From positions 3,169,001 through 3,233,000 of the forward strand of contig CP129466.1 of the NCBI GenBank assembly GCA_030583605.1: a DNA stretch of 64,000 nucleotides, given 5' to 3'. This DNA comes from Gammaproteobacteria bacterium. Lineage in GTDB: Bacteria > Pseudomonadota > Gammaproteobacteria > Steroidobacterales > GCA-2729495. The first letter of the stretch is position 1. Each line of letters opens with the position of its first letter. The notes under the pieces were generated by a model. The model saw only the letters and a program-made list of their open reading frames with translations, was not told the DNA's origin and made no database searches. Below are positions 16,737 through 26,715 of this stretch, one piece after another. The position numbers were made by a program, and so were the translations under genes.

Positions 16737-18197
16737 ATGACGAGGTGGCGGATGGTCGAGGGCGTCAGCAAGCGCACCACGATGGGTGCGTGCGTCGCAC
16801 TGTTGCTGGTGAGCACGGCGGCCGCGCTGGATGAGACGCCGGCACCTGCCGCGGAGGATGCCGCCGCCGCGGTGATCGCCCCCGCCACACCGCAGCCAGA
16901 AGCCGTCCGGCAGACCTATCTGCGCCTGATGGCGGAAAAGCGCTACACCGAGGCGGCGCAGATCGCGGCACAGCTCGTCGAACTCGACCGGCAGTCGCAT
17001 GGCGAGCGCAGCCCACAATACGCCGCCTCGCTGAGTGCGCTCGCGCGGGCACAGCTCGCCCTCGGCAACGTCGCCGCAGCGGCGGACAACTTCCGCGCCG
17101 CAATTGCGCTGCTCGAGCGGGCCGAGGGGCCGGCCTCCCCGGCCCTGATCGAGCCGCTGGTCGGCCTGGGTGATGCGTATATGAGCAACGGTTTCTATCC
17201 GCCGGCCAATGACGCCTACGAGCGGGCGCTGCTCCTGAACCACGCGGCGGCCGGTTTCTACAACCTGGAGCAGGTGCAGATCCTCGATGGGTTGTCGGAG
17301 AGCGACCTCGCCCTTGGCGAACTCGCCGATGCGAACGCCCGGCAACGCGCGCAGGTTGCGATCCAGGCGCGGCGCACGGGAGACACGCAGCAGGACCTGG
17401 TGCAGGCACTCTACAAGCTGGCGCGCTGGTACAACCGCACCGGCCAGTTCGAGGCGTCCCGGCAGACCTGGCAACAGGCGCGCGCGGTCATCCGCAAGTC
17501 CGGCAATCCGGCTGACCCTGCGCAGGTGGAAACCATGATCGGCGAGGCGCTGAGCTATGCCAGCGAGGGTGACGCGCCGACCAGCGTCAGTACGTTGAAG
17601 CGGGCACTGGAGCAACTGGACGCCCTGCCGGAGCCCGATCATGCCCGCCGCGCGGAGGTGCTGGTGACGCTCGGCGATCTCTACGTCACCGTCGGGCGCC
17701 CGAGAAGCGCCCACCAGGCCTACGAGCAGGCGTGGGCGGAGCTGTCGGCGGAGGAGACACTCAGCGCCAGGCGCGATGAGTATTTCGGCCGGCCGTCGCG
17801 CATCACGGGGCCGCGGCTCCCGCGCATCGTCGATGCCGATGGCCGTGAGCAAAGCGTGGTCCGCAGCGACAGCGCGGGTTACGCTCCCGGTTACGTCGTC
17901 GCGCGCATGGTGGTGGACGCCGACGGCAGCGCACGCGACATGGCAATCGTCGAGTCCGAACCCGCCGGCCTGCTCGACCAGCAGGTGCTCAAGGCGCTGG
18001 CGCGCACGGCCTTTCGCCCGCGCCTGGCCGATGGCACGGCAACGGCCAGCGAGGACGTGCAGTTCCGCCATGAGTTCCGCTACCCGCGCACGGCGAGCGT
18101 CGCCCCCACGGAAACGGGCCCTGACCCGGCGCCGGCCGGGGACAAGGGGGCGCCGATCGGATACCCCACAGAGGGCGATGATCACCGCGGCGATTGA
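16737..18197 (+). CDS. TPR-repeat protein with TonB-like C-terminal domain
   Basis: 486 residues with an N-terminal signal-like segment (MGACVALLLVSTAAA), then a long helical part of tetratricopeptide-like repeats (about 55-345). The C-terminal domain (about 385-465) resembles TonB C-terminal repeats, with GYVVARMVVDADGSARDMAIVESEP and a FRPRLADG segment. The protein is probably periplasmic. Similar TPR/TonB-domain proteins are common in gammaproteobacteria without known function. A TACATT box lies about 17 bp before the start. Its stop overlaps the start region of the dehydrogenase gene by 20 bp, so the two may be co-transcribed. Confidence 0.8.
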   Translation: MTRWRMVEGVSKRTTMGACVALLLVSTAAALDETPAPAAEDAAAAVIAPATPQPEAVRQTYLRLMAEKRYTEAAQIAAQLVELDRQSHGERSPQYAASLSALARAQLALGNVAAAADNFRAAIALLERAEGPASPALIEPLVGLGDAYMSNGFYPPANDAYERALLLNHAAAGFYNLEQVQILDGLSESDLALGELADANARQRAQVAIQARRTGDTQQDLVQALYKLARWYNRTGQFEASRQTWQQARAVIRKSGNPADPAQVETMIGEALSYASEGDAPTSVSTLKRALEQLDALPEPDHARRAEVLVTLGDLYVTVGRPRSAHQAYEQAWAELSAEETLSARRDEYFGRPSRITGPRLPRIVDADGREQSVVRSDSAGYAPGYVVARMVVDADGSARDMAIVESEPAGLLDQQVLKALARTAFRPRLADGTATASEDVQFRHEFRYPRTASVAPTETGPDPAPAGDKGAPIGYPTEGDDHRGD

Positions 18198-19188
18198 CGG
18201 CGAGTATCGGGCGATGTGTGCGCCCGCTGCCGGCACTGCGCTGCGCGCCGCGCAGCGGCCGATCCCGCAGCCGCGCGATGCCGAAGTGCTGATCCGCGTG
18301 CAGGTCTGCGCGGTGTGCCGCACCGACCTGCACCTGCGTGACGGCGAACTGCCCCAGGCCCGCTACCCGGTGGTGCCCGGGCACCAGGCCCTCGGTGAGG
18401 TCATCGCCGCTGGCCCGCGCGCCACGCTCGCGCCCGGCGCCTGGGTGGGTGTCGCGTGGCTCGCGTGGACCTGCGGCGAGTGCGAGTTCTGCCGCAGCGG
18501 ACGCGAGAACCTCTGCGATCGCGCCGAGTTTCACGGCTGTCACCGCGATGGCGGTTTTGCGACCCACATGGTCGCCGACTCGCGCTGGTGCCTGCCGCTC
18601 GATCGCAGCCTCGGCACAGCGGAAGCTGCACCGCTCCTGTGCGCAGGCCTGATCGGCTATCGCAGCCTGCGGATGGCGGGTGACGGCCACCGCCTCGGTC
18701 TCTACGGCTTCGGTTCGGCGGCACAACTGGTCACGCCGCTAGCCCTGTCGCAGGGCCGCGAGATCTTCGCCTTCACGAGTCCCGGCGACGTCACGGCCCA
18801 GGCGTTCGCGCGAGCGGCCGGCGCCCGCTGGGCGGGAGGTTCGGACGAGCCCGCACCGGAACCGCTGGACGCCGCGCTGATCTTTGCACCAGTCGGCTCG
18901 CTGGTGCCCAAAGCGCTGCGCGACGTGAAGAAAGGTGGCAGGGTCGTGTGCGGCGGCATCCACATGAGCGACATCCCCGCCTTCCCCTACGCCGACCTGT
19001 GGGGCGAGCGGCAGATACTCTCGGTGGCCAATCTCACCCGCGAGGACGGCGCCGGGTTCCTGCAACTCGCCGGGCAGCTGGCGAGCCGCCCGCGCGTGCG
19101 CGTCTACCCGCTGTCACAGGCCAACGAAGCGCTCGAGGACCTGCGCCGCGGCGCTTTCAACGGGACGGCAGTGCTGGATTGCTCGTAA
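18178..19188 (+). CDS. Zinc-dependent alcohol dehydrogenase family protein
   Basis: Medium-chain dehydrogenase of 336 residues if started at 18178; Met at 18214 is also possible. The catalytic zinc site shows as VCRTDLH and GHQALG, where the usual GHE is GHQ. The structural zinc lobe shows four cysteines in CGECEFCRSGRENLC. The Rossmann loop is GLYGFGSAAQL. Members of this group oxidise alcohols or reduce aldehydes with NAD(P). The physiological substrate cannot be set from sequence. Transcription is probably with the upstream TPR gene. Its 3' end overlaps the convergent TRAP binding protein gene by 32 bp. Confidence 0.9.
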   Translation: MITAAIDGEYRAMCAPAAGTALRAAQRPIPQPRDAEVLIRVQVCAVCRTDLHLRDGELPQARYPVVPGHQALGEVIAAGPRATLAPGAWVGVAWLAWTCGECEFCRSGRENLCDRAEFHGCHRDGGFATHMVADSRWCLPLDRSLGTAEAAPLLCAGLIGYRSLRMAGDGHRLGLYGFGSAAQLVTPLALSQGREIFAFTSPGDVTAQAFARAAGARWAGGSDEPAPEPLDAALIFAPVGSLVPKALRDVKKGGRVVCGGIHMSDIPAFPYADLWGERQILSVANLTREDGAGFLQLAGQLASRPRVRVYPLSQANEALEDLRRGAFNGTAVLDCS

Positions 19189-20248
19189 GCGCATTTCCCT
19201 GCCCCTGGAATTGCGCCTTGCCGCGCCGGATGACCTCGTAGACCTCGCCCGCCCGACCGCCAATGTCGCTGATCAGCGCGGCGGTAACGCCGGCCGTGGC
19301 GCGCCGCCACTCCTCGCGCTGCTGCGGCGTCAGCGCATGGACGACGAACCCGAGGCGGTCCGCGGTGGCGAGATCCCCCTCCGTCTGCGCGCGCACGACC
19401 GCGCGTGACTGCGCGATCGGCGGGAAGGACTCCTCGAGCAGGCGCCGGTCGGCCGCGGGCAGCTCGTTCCACCAGCGCCTGCGGCTCACGATCAGCGACA
19501 TGCCGAGCAGGTGGTCGGTGAGCGTCAGGTGGGGCGCCTCACCGGCGATGCCGGTACGCGAGTACAGCGTGACCGAGTTTTCCCCGGCCTCGATCAGGCC
19601 GGTCTGCAGCGACGAGATGATATCGCCGAAGCCGAGGGGTATGACGTCGGCACCGATCGCCTCGGCGAACAGCCGCGCGCTCAGGCTCGACGCGATGCGA
19701 AAGCGCCGGCCTACCGCGTCCGCCGGCACGAGAATCGGGCGATCGCGGGCGTAGACATTGTGGAAGCCGATCTCGTACCAGGTCACGAGGTGCAGGTCTT
19801 TCGCGGCCAGCAGCTCGCGGAACAGCGTGGTCAGATACCGGTCGTAGACGAAGTCGGCCTCGGCTTCACTTTCGAACAGGAACGGCGCGTAGAGCAGGGC
19901 GAGCTCGGGTACGACGCCGGAGACGACTTGCGCGGACAGATTGGCGTACTGGATGCGGCCGCGCCTGAGCCCGGACAGCAGTTGCTCCTCGGAACCGATC
20001 TGGCCGTAGATCAGTGCGCGCATCCGGATGCGACCGTCCGAAGACTGCTCCACGCGATGCTTGAAATCGAGCCACAGGGCCTCGCCGGGCGTGTTCGGCG
20101 TCGTGGTGCCGCCGATGGTGATCAGCGTGCCGTCCTGCTCCCGGCAGGCGGCGAGCAGCAGCAGGCAGGCCAGCATCGCGACGGCGCAGCAACGGCTGCC
20201 GGCGCCCGCACCCGGCCGGAATGGACCACCGATGCTGCCAATGCCCAC
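19157..20248 (-). CDS. TRAP transporter substrate-binding protein (DctP family), orphan
   Basis: DctP-type extracytoplasmic binding protein. A lipobox LLLLAAC gives a lipid-anchored periplasmic product. The mature protein shows the family layout: TTTPNTPGEALWLDFK at the N-terminus, then AVGRRFRI with the Arg that usually contacts the substrate carboxylate, and ETG-like AGENSVTLY near the binding pocket. The start is uncertain: GTG 20248 gives a proper charged n-region, ATG 20176 a very short one, ATG 20341 overlaps the divergent gene. No DctQ or DctM membrane genes are near, so its partner must lie elsewhere or the protein has another role, such as sensing. Confidence 0.82.
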   Translation of the reverse strand: MGIGSIGGPFRPGAGAGSRCCAVAMLACLLLLAACREQDGTLITIGGTTTPNTPGEALWLDFKHRVEQSSDGRIRMRALIYGQIGSEEQLLSGLRRGRIQYANLSAQVVSGVVPELALLYAPFLFESEAEADFVYDRYLTTLFRELLAAKDLHLVTWYEIGFHNVYARDRPILVPADAVGRRFRIASSLSARLFAEAIGADVIPLGFGDIISSLQTGLIEAGENSVTLYSRTGIAGEAPHLTLTDHLLGMSLIVSRRRWWNELPAADRRLLEESFPPIAQSRAVVRAQTEGDLATADRLGFVVHALTPQQREEWRRATAGVTAALISDIGGRAGEVYEVIRRGKAQFQGQGNALTSNPALPSR

Positions 20249-20331
20249 GCGACCCGCGCCTTCCGGAAACTCGTAGGCGACACACTGTAGGAAGGTTATC
20301 CTTGAGGAACAAGATCGGCACTCACCACACC

Positions 20332-21096
20332 ATGCACACATTGAAGAACTGGCGTTGCGCCTGGCTGCTTGCGTTCGCGCTGTGCGCGACCGCCGGCCTG
20401 GCGCCGGCCGCGCACGGCGGCCTGCCCGATTACTCGGGCTGGGACCAGCTCCTGCTGCAGAACGTGCGCGACGGTTACGTGGACTACGATGGCATACGCG
20501 CCGATCCGCAGTTCGACGCCTTCATCGCCGCACTCGCGCGCGCACCGGGGGAGTTCGGGAGCCCGGCGGAAGAGCTCGCTTATTACATCAATGCCTACAA
20601 CGCCTTTGCGATCCGCGGCATCCTCGACGGCTACTCGCCTGACACCCGGTTCGGACGGTTCCGGTTTTTCAAGACACGGACGTACCGCCTCGCCGGCGAA
20701 AACATCACGCTCGACGAACTCGAGCACCAGCGTATCCGCCCGATGGGCGATGCGCGGAGCCACTTTGCCATCAGCTGCGCATCCATCTCCTGCCCGCGGC
20801 TCCTGAACCGCGCCTACCTGCCCGAAACGCTCGATGCGCAGCTCGATGACGCTGCACGCCGCTTCGTGAACGACATCACCCGCAATGATTTCGACATTGC
20901 CCAGCGAACCGCCTTCGTGTCGCCGATCTTCGACTGGTTCCACGAGGATTTCGAGCACGCCGCGGGGACGCTGCCCGAGTTTCTCGCGCGTTATACCGAG
21001 GAGCCTGCGGCGCGGGCCGCATTGCTCGAGGGCCGCCTGGCCATCCGCCACCTGCCGTATGACTGGGACCTCAACGGGCACTATTCCGGGGAGTAG
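20332..21096 (+). CDS. DUF547 domain protein, exported
   Basis: 254 residues with a Sec signal peptide (CAWLLAFALCATAGLAPAAHG). The DUF547 core is recognisable: WDQLLLQNVRDGYVDYDGI, LAYYINAYNAFAIR, then HFAISCASISCPRL with the family cysteines, and a C-terminal FLPYDWDLN-like end (LPYDWDLN). The family has no assigned enzymatic function, though its fold resembles papain-like or transglutaminase-related proteins. It precedes msrP by 8 bp and is likely co-transcribed with msrPQ, which would place it in envelope oxidative repair. That role is inference from position. Confidence 0.85.
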   Translation: MHTLKNWRCAWLLAFALCATAGLAPAAHGGLPDYSGWDQLLLQNVRDGYVDYDGIRADPQFDAFIAALARAPGEFGSPAEELAYYINAYNAFAIRGILDGYSPDTRFGRFRFFKTRTYRLAGENITLDELEHQRIRPMGDARSHFAISCASISCPRLLNRAYLPETLDAQLDDAARRFVNDITRNDFDIAQRTAFVSPIFDWFHEDFEHAAGTLPEFLARYTEEPAARAALLEGRLAIRHLPYDWDLNGHYSGE

Positions 21097-21104
21097 CGGC
21101 GTCC

Positions 21105-22067
21105 ATGCGAAGCAGGCAACGCAACGCAATCCGCCCGTCCGAAATCACGCCGGAGAGCGTATTCCGCACGCGCCGCCAGCTCCTCGCCGCAGCCGGCTTC
21201 GCGGGCGCAGGCGCGTTACTCACCGCCGCCCGCATCCGGGCCGACGACGTGCCGGCCTCGTACCGCCGGCTGCAAGGGCTCACCAGGAGCCGCCTCAGTG
21301 TCGATGAGACGCCCAATTCGTTCGAGGACATCACCAGCTACAACAACTTCTACGAGTTCGGCCTCGACAAGGAAGACCCGCAGCGCAACTCCGGAGGCTT
21401 CCATCCGAAACCATGGACCGTCACCGTGGACGGCGAGGCCGAGGTCACGGGCGAGTTCGGCTTCGAGGACATCATCCGGCCGCACCCGCTGGAGGAGCGC
21501 GTTTATCGCTTTCGCTGCGTCGAAGCCTGGTCGATGATCGTGCCCTGGACCGGCTTCCCGCTGGGCGACCTGTTGAAGCGCTTCAAGCCGACCTCGAAAG
21601 CCAGGTACGTCGCCTTCGAAACCGTATACCGGCCCGCCGAGATGCCCGGGCAGCGCTGGCCGACACTCGACTGGCCCTATGGCGAGGGACTGACCATCGC
21701 CGAAGCCATGCATCCGCTCACGCTGATGGTGACCGGCGTCTACGGCGTGGAACTGCCGAACCAGAACGGAGCGCCGCTGCGCCTGATCGTGCCGTGGAAG
21801 TACGGCTTCAAAAGCATCAAGTCCATCGCCAGAATCAGTTTCACCGAGCAGCAACCGCACACCACGTGGTCGGACGCGGCGCCGCACGAGTACGGTTTCT
21901 ATGCCAACGTCAACCCGCGGGTGGACCACCCGCGCTGGAGCCAGGCAGCGGAGCGACGCATCGGCACGTCGTTATTCACACCGAAACAGCCGACGCTGCT
22001 TTTCAACGGTTACGCGGATCAGGTGGCATCGCTCTACCGGGGGCTCGACCTGACACGCGAGTTCTGA
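21105..22067 (+). CDS. msrP: Protein-methionine-sulfoxide reductase catalytic subunit MsrP
   Basis: 320-residue periplasmic molybdopterin enzyme (former YedY). A Tat signal is visible as TRRQLLAAAGFAGAGALL around residue 22. The molybdenum-binding region YRFRCVEAWSM contains the Cys ligand, and family segments NFYEFG, LPNQNGAPLRLIVPWKYGFKSIKSI and the closing YRGLDLTREF are present. It reduces methionine sulfoxides of periplasmic proteins using electrons from MsrQ, whose gene follows by 7 bp. Length matches the family. Confidence 0.97.
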   Translation: MRSRQRNAIRPSEITPESVFRTRRQLLAAAGFAGAGALLTAARIRADDVPASYRRLQGLTRSRLSVDETPNSFEDITSYNNFYEFGLDKEDPQRNSGGFHPKPWTVTVDGEAEVTGEFGFEDIIRPHPLEERVYRFRCVEAWSMIVPWTGFPLGDLLKRFKPTSKARYVAFETVYRPAEMPGQRWPTLDWPYGEGLTIAEAMHPLTLMVTGVYGVELPNQNGAPLRLIVPWKYGFKSIKSIARISFTEQQPHTTWSDAAPHEYGFYANVNPRVDHPRWSQAAERRIGTSLFTPKQPTLLFNGYADQVASLYRGLDLTREF

Positions 22068-22074
22068 CCGCCGC

Positions 22075-22692
22075 GTGTCATCGACCCTGACGCAGCGCCG
22101 GATCCGGCTGGTCGGAAAACCGCTGGCATTCGCCCTGGCGCTCCTGCCGCTCAGTGCACTTCTGGCCGGTGCGGCCGGCGTGCGGCAGTTCAGTCTCGGC
22201 GCGAACCCGGTCGAACACATCCAGGACACGACGGGCATCTGGGCGCTGCGCTTCCTGCTGCTCACGCTCGCGATGACGCCGCTCAGGCTCGCGACCGGGC
22301 AACCCTGGCCGTTGCAGTTCCGCCGCATGCTGGGGCTGTTCGCCTTCAGCTACGCCGCCCTGCACTTTGCCAATTACCTGCTGCTCGATCGCACCCTGAA
22401 CTTTGCCGAGATCATCCCGGACATCACCAAGCGCCCCTATATCACCATCGGCTTTACCGCCCTCGTGCTGCTCGTCCCGCTGGCAGTCACGTCCACCGCC
22501 GGCTGGCGACGGCGGCTCGGCGCGCACTGGCTCAGGCTGCACCGGCTGGTGTACCTGATCGCGGCACTCGCCTGCTGGCATTTCTGGTGGCAGGTGAAGA
22601 AGGACATCACCGAGCCGCTGGTGTACGCGGCACTACTCGCCGCCTTACTCGGCGTACGCGCCTGGCGGGAGCGCGCTCATCAGAGGCTGTAG
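22075..22692 (+). CDS. msrQ: Protein-methionine-sulfoxide reductase haem-binding subunit MsrQ
   Basis: 205-residue inner-membrane b-type haem protein (former YedZ) with about six helices. Haem-ligand histidines sit in FSYAALHFANYL, LRLHRLVYLIA and CWHFWWQ. It passes quinol or flavin-derived electrons to MsrP in the periplasm. GTG start at 22075 places it 7 bp after msrP. The 3' end overlaps the convergent amt gene by 13 bp, so no terminator separates the two transcripts. Confidence 0.95.
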   Translation: MSSTLTQRRIRLVGKPLAFALALLPLSALLAGAAGVRQFSLGANPVEHIQDTTGIWALRFLLLTLAMTPLRLATGQPWPLQFRRMLGLFAFSYAALHFANYLLLDRTLNFAEIIPDITKRPYITIGFTALVLLVPLAVTSTAGWRRRLGAHWLRLHRLVYLIAALACWHFWWQVKKDITEPLVYAALLAALLGVRAWRERAHQRL

Positions 22693-23996
22693 CCGCGCTC
22701 CTCGTGCAGCGCGATGTCGAGGCCCTCGGTTTCCTCTTCAGCGGTGACCCGCAACGGCGTCAGCGCACCGACGACCTTCAGGATCAGCCAGGTGACGACG
22801 CCCGACCAGAGCGCCGTCGCCACCGCACCCGCGACCTGCACCGCCAGCTGGGTCACCATGAGGCGGTCGTCGGGGTGGCCGACACCGCCAAGCACCGCCG
22901 CGCCGAACACGCCGGTCAGCACCGTGCCGAGGAAACCGCCGACACCGTGCACGGGAAATACGTCGAGAGAATCGTCGATCTGCAGGCGTCGCTTCAGGTA
23001 CTGCGTGGCCCAGAAACACACGGTGCCCGCCGTGAGCCCGATCACCAGGGCGCCCGCCGGCCCGACGAAGCCGGAAGCCGGCGTGATCGTGCCAAGCCCC
23101 GCCACCATCCCGGTGACGATGCCGAGCACGCTCGGCTTGCCGAACTTCACCCACTCCTGGCACATCCAGGCAAAACAGCCGGCGGCGGCGGCGATATGGG
23201 TGGTGAGCATCGCCATGCCGGCGGCACCGCCGGCCGCAATCGCGCTGCCCCCGTTGAATCCGAACCAGCCCACCCAGAGCATGCCCGCGCCGGCCACCGT
23301 GAGCGGCAGGTTGTGCGGCGGCATGGGCTGGACCGGAAAACCGCGCCGGTTGCCGAGCACCAGGGCCGCCACCAGCGCAGCGACACCCGCATTGATGTGG
23401 ACGACGGCGCCACCGGCGAAGTCCAGGAATTTGAGGGTGCCGAGCCAGCCGCCCCCCCATACCCAGTGCGCCACCGGGATGTAAACGAACAGCAGCCACA
23501 GCGCCGAGAACGACAGCATCGCGGCAAAGCGCATGCGCTCGGCAAAGGCGCCGACCACCAGAGCCGGCGTGATGATCGCGAAGGTCAGCTGGAACATCAC
23601 GAACACGGACTCGGGCACGTTCGGGTAAGACGCGAACACCGCCGAGGCATCGACCCCCGCCAGAAAGACCTTGCCGAGCCCGCCGATTGCTGCCTGGGCA
23701 GAACCGCCCTGCGCAAAGGTGAGACTGTAACCGCCGATGGTCCAGAGGATCGTGACGACCGAGGCAATGGCGAAGCACTGCATGAGCACGGACAACACGT
23801 TGCGGCTGCGCACCAGCCCCGCGTAGAACAACGCCAGTCCGGGCAAGGTCATGAACAGCACGAGCGCAGTCGCAGTGAGCAGCCAGGCGGTGTCGCCGCT
23901 ATCGACAGCCGCTTGCGCCAGCGCAGGCAGCAGCATCAATGATGCTGCGATGGCACCAGTCCACCTGCCAGGGCTTCGCATACGGTCCTCCCCCAT
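22680..23996 (-). CDS. amt: Ammonium transporter Amt
   Basis: 438 residues, with an N-terminal signal-like helix and about eleven membrane helices. Amt signatures are clear: FYAGLVRSRNVL, DFAGGAVVHINAGVAALVAALVLGNR, WFGFNGGSA, and the pore histidine region FPVHGVGGFLG. It conducts ammonium/ammonia across the inner membrane and is gated by GlnK. The glnK gene lies directly upstream (35 bp gap) on the same strand, the usual glnK-amtB pair. Confidence 0.97.
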   Translation of the reverse strand: MGEDRMRSPGRWTGAIAASLMLLPALAQAAVDSGDTAWLLTATALVLFMTLPGLALFYAGLVRSRNVLSVLMQCFAIASVVTILWTIGGYSLTFAQGGSAQAAIGGLGKVFLAGVDASAVFASYPNVPESVFVMFQLTFAIITPALVVGAFAERMRFAAMLSFSALWLLFVYIPVAHWVWGGGWLGTLKFLDFAGGAVVHINAGVAALVAALVLGNRRGFPVQPMPPHNLPLTVAGAGMLWVGWFGFNGGSAIAAGGAAGMAMLTTHIAAAAGCFAWMCQEWVKFGKPSVLGIVTGMVAGLGTITPASGFVGPAGALVIGLTAGTVCFWATQYLKRRLQIDDSLDVFPVHGVGGFLGTVLTGVFGAAVLGGVGHPDDRLMVTQLAVQVAGAVATALWSGVVTWLILKVVGALTPLRVTAEEETEGLDIALHEERGYSL

Positions 23997-24031
23997 CCCG
24001 GGCGCCCCCGCCGCCCGATCACGCCTGCCTG

Positions 24032-24412
<381 letters not shown>

Positions 24413-24465
24413 TCAGGATTCTAAAACGAAGCCCGTCGACTTCGCAGCAGTTTCGCGCCGGGCGC

Positions 24466-25887
24466 CTAGTGCTGGTATACCCAGCGCAACATGGCGGCCT
24501 GCGCCTCATCGCCCCAGCCGTTCGCATTCTGGATCATCGTAACCGCGAATTTGCGCCCGGACCGGGTCCGCACGTAACCCGCCAGCGCCCGCACACCGTT
24601 CAGGGTGCCCGTCTTCAGGTGCATGCCCTCGGTGAAATCCTCGTTACGGAAACGACGGCGCAGCGTGCCGTCGAGGCCGGGCAGCGCCAGTGACGACTCG
24701 AACTCGACGCTGAACGGGCTCGATTCGGCGGCCAGCAGCACGCGGGTGAGGCTGCGGGCCGAAATGCGCGTCTCCCGCGCGAGGCCCGCGCCATTGCCGA
24801 TATCGAGCTCCGGGAACGACAACCCCAGGCGTGCCAGCTCGGCCGCGGCCGCCCGCTGGCCCTTCTCGACCGTGGCCGGCGCACCGAAACGTTCGGCACC
24901 GAGGGTAAGCAACAGGTGCCGCGCCATGACGTTGTTGCTGAACTTGTTGATGCCGGTAATGACGTCGGCCAGCGGTACCGACTCCAGCCGTGCCAGGGTC
25001 TTCAGGGCCGGGTCTGCCGGCGCCACCCGCATGTGCCCACGGATGGTGCCGCCGCTCTCCTCCCAGAGCGCGCGAAACAGCCCGTACGCGTAAGACGGCC
25101 CGGTCAGCAGGGAGCGCGCCACGCGGTACTCGCCGCACTGGCGGCTGAATCGTCCCGTGAAGGTCGCCTCCTCGCGCCCGCCATTCTCGGCCACCGTGAA
25201 ATTGATGCGGTTGCTGCGGCCGGTACAGCGCCCGTCCACCAGCTGCACCTGGTTGCGGATGCGGAGATTCGCCGGCAGCGGATCGGCCAGGATCTCCACG
25301 CGATTCGCGGCGGGATCCGGCCGGAACATGAAGTTCACCGACTGGAAATTCACCAGCAGCGCGTCGGGAACCAGGTTGTAGGGGCTGTAGGGCCGGCCGT
25401 CGAAATCGCCCGGGCGGGCACCCCCGACATCGAAGAACGTGTTGTCGATCACGAGATCACCGCGGATCTCGCGCACGCCGCGCAGGCGCAGCTCGCGCAC
25501 CAGCAGCCAGAACCGCTCGAGCACCAGGTAGGGGTCGCCATAGCCCTTGAGGTAGAGGTCGCCATCGAGCACGCCGCCGCGGGGCGCCGCCCGCGACAGC
25601 GCGGTGGTTTTCCAGACGTAGGTCGGGCCGAGCGCCTCGAGGCCGAGGAAGGTCGTCAGCAACTTGATGGTGGACGCCGGATTGCGCGGCGTATCCGCCT
25701 GGTATGCCAGCAGTGGCTTGTCGGCGCCGATCTCCTGCACCTGTACGCTGAACGACGCGGGCGGAATCTTCGCCTTCACAAGCGCCCTGACCACCGTCTC
25801 CGGCAGGCCCTGCACCGTATCCGCCGCCTCGGCGCCGAGGCAGAGGAACACGGCCATCACGGCCGCCCAATGCGGTCTGAAACGCAT
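24466..25887 (-). CDS. dacB: D-alanyl-D-alanine carboxypeptidase/endopeptidase (PBP4, DacB family)
   Basis: 473 residues with a Sec signal peptide. The three penicillin-binding motifs are intact: SxxK as STIK (about 72-75), SxN as FSNNVMARHLL, and KTG in HLKTGTLNGVRALAGYV. The large insertion domain typical of class C low-mass PBPs lies between the first two. It trims or cleaves peptidoglycan cross-bridges in the periplasm. Length and motif order fit PBP4. It stands alone, downstream of nothing obvious, and is followed on the same strand by glnK after a 95-bp gap. Confidence 0.95.
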   Translation of the reverse strand: MRFRPHWAAVMAVFLCLGAEAADTVQGLPETVVRALVKAKIPPASFSVQVQEIGADKPLLAYQADTPRNPASTIKLLTTFLGLEALGPTYVWKTTALSRAAPRGGVLDGDLYLKGYGDPYLVLERFWLLVRELRLRGVREIRGDLVIDNTFFDVGGARPGDFDGRPYSPYNLVPDALLVNFQSVNFMFRPDPAANRVEILADPLPANLRIRNQVQLVDGRCTGRSNRINFTVAENGGREEATFTGRFSRQCGEYRVARSLLTGPSYAYGLFRALWEESGGTIRGHMRVAPADPALKTLARLESVPLADVITGINKFSNNVMARHLLLTLGAERFGAPATVEKGQRAAAAELARLGLSFPELDIGNGAGLARETRISARSLTRVLLAAESSPFSVEFESSLALPGLDGTLRRRFRNEDFTEGMHLKTGTLNGVRALAGYVRTRSGRKFAVTMIQNANGWGDEAQAAMLRWVYQH

Positions 25888-25989
25888 TACTGAATGTTAT
25901 CCGGGGGCTGGTGAGAATGAACGACGCCGATTGTGCCGAAACTGCGGCGCAAGGGTCCAGCGCGATCGCGCCCGGGCGTCGTCCGTCGG

Positions 25990-26712
25990 CTAGCGCCGCG
26001 GGTCGGCCCGGGCCGCAGAAACGTCGCTGCCCGCGCGTGTCATGATCCGCTCCAGCATTCCCCGGCGTGGCGGACCGATCACCTCCCAGCCGGCCTCGCG
26101 GGCGACCGCGAGCAGCTCGCTGTCGGGGCGTACCGCGACCGCGGTGCCGGCCGCACGCAGCAGCGGCAGGTCGTAGATCGAATCGCCATAGGCGGCGGCC
26201 TGCGCCGCAGCCACGCCGTAGCGGCGCGACAGCGCCTCGAGGATGGCCGCCTTCTCGTCGCGGAACGGGTGACTCGAGGGCGGGCGCGCCCGAAAGCGCC
26301 CGCCTTCCACGATGCAGCCGCTGCCGATCACCGCGTCGACCCCGAGGGCCGCGCCGATGCCTTCGGCCACGAACTGCGGCGTGCCGGAAACCAGCACGAC
26401 GTGGTCACCGGCCTGCTGATGGCGGCGCAGGCGTTCGATGCAGGGCGTGTACCACGCCTGCGCGAGAGAGCGCTCCACCCAGCCGGGAACCATCGCCCGA
26501 ACGTCCTCTTCCCGCAGCCAGGCGAGATAGGCCTTGTTCTTCTTGAACACGTGACGGCCATATCGTGGCGCATAGCGCAACAGGAACCAGATAAACCCGA
26601 GCACCTGGCGCGGCCCGATGCGCCCACGGCGAAGTAGTTCGAGGAAGAAGCGTTTCTCGGTACTCGGCCCCGCAACCAGTGTGCCGTCGATGTCGAACAG
26701 GGCGAGTGCCAC
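25990..26712 (-). CDS. HAD-IB family hydrolase (PgpC/SerB-like)
   Basis: 240 residues. Motif I is FDIDGTL near the N-terminus, motif II is VLVSGTP, and motif IV is AYGDSIYDLPLL, all as expected for HAD subfamily IB. These hydrolyse phosphoserine, phosphatidylglycerophosphate or related small phosphates. It starts 3 bp after a CDP-alcohol phosphatidyltransferase gene ends, so a role as phosphatidylglycerophosphate phosphatase or related lipid phosphatase is plausible. That is inference from context. Confidence 0.88.
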   Translation of the reverse strand: MALALFDIDGTLVAGPSTEKRFFLELLRRGRIGPRQVLGFIWFLLRYAPRYGRHVFKKNKAYLAWLREEDVRAMVPGWVERSLAQAWYTPCIERLRRHQQAGDHVVLVSGTPQFVAEGIGAALGVDAVIGSGCIVEGGRFRARPPSSHPFRDEKAAILEALSRRYGVAAAQAAAYGDSIYDLPLLRAAGTAVAVRPDSELLAVAREAGWEVIGPPRRGMLERIMTRAGSDVSAARADPRR

Positions 26713-26715
26713 GCC

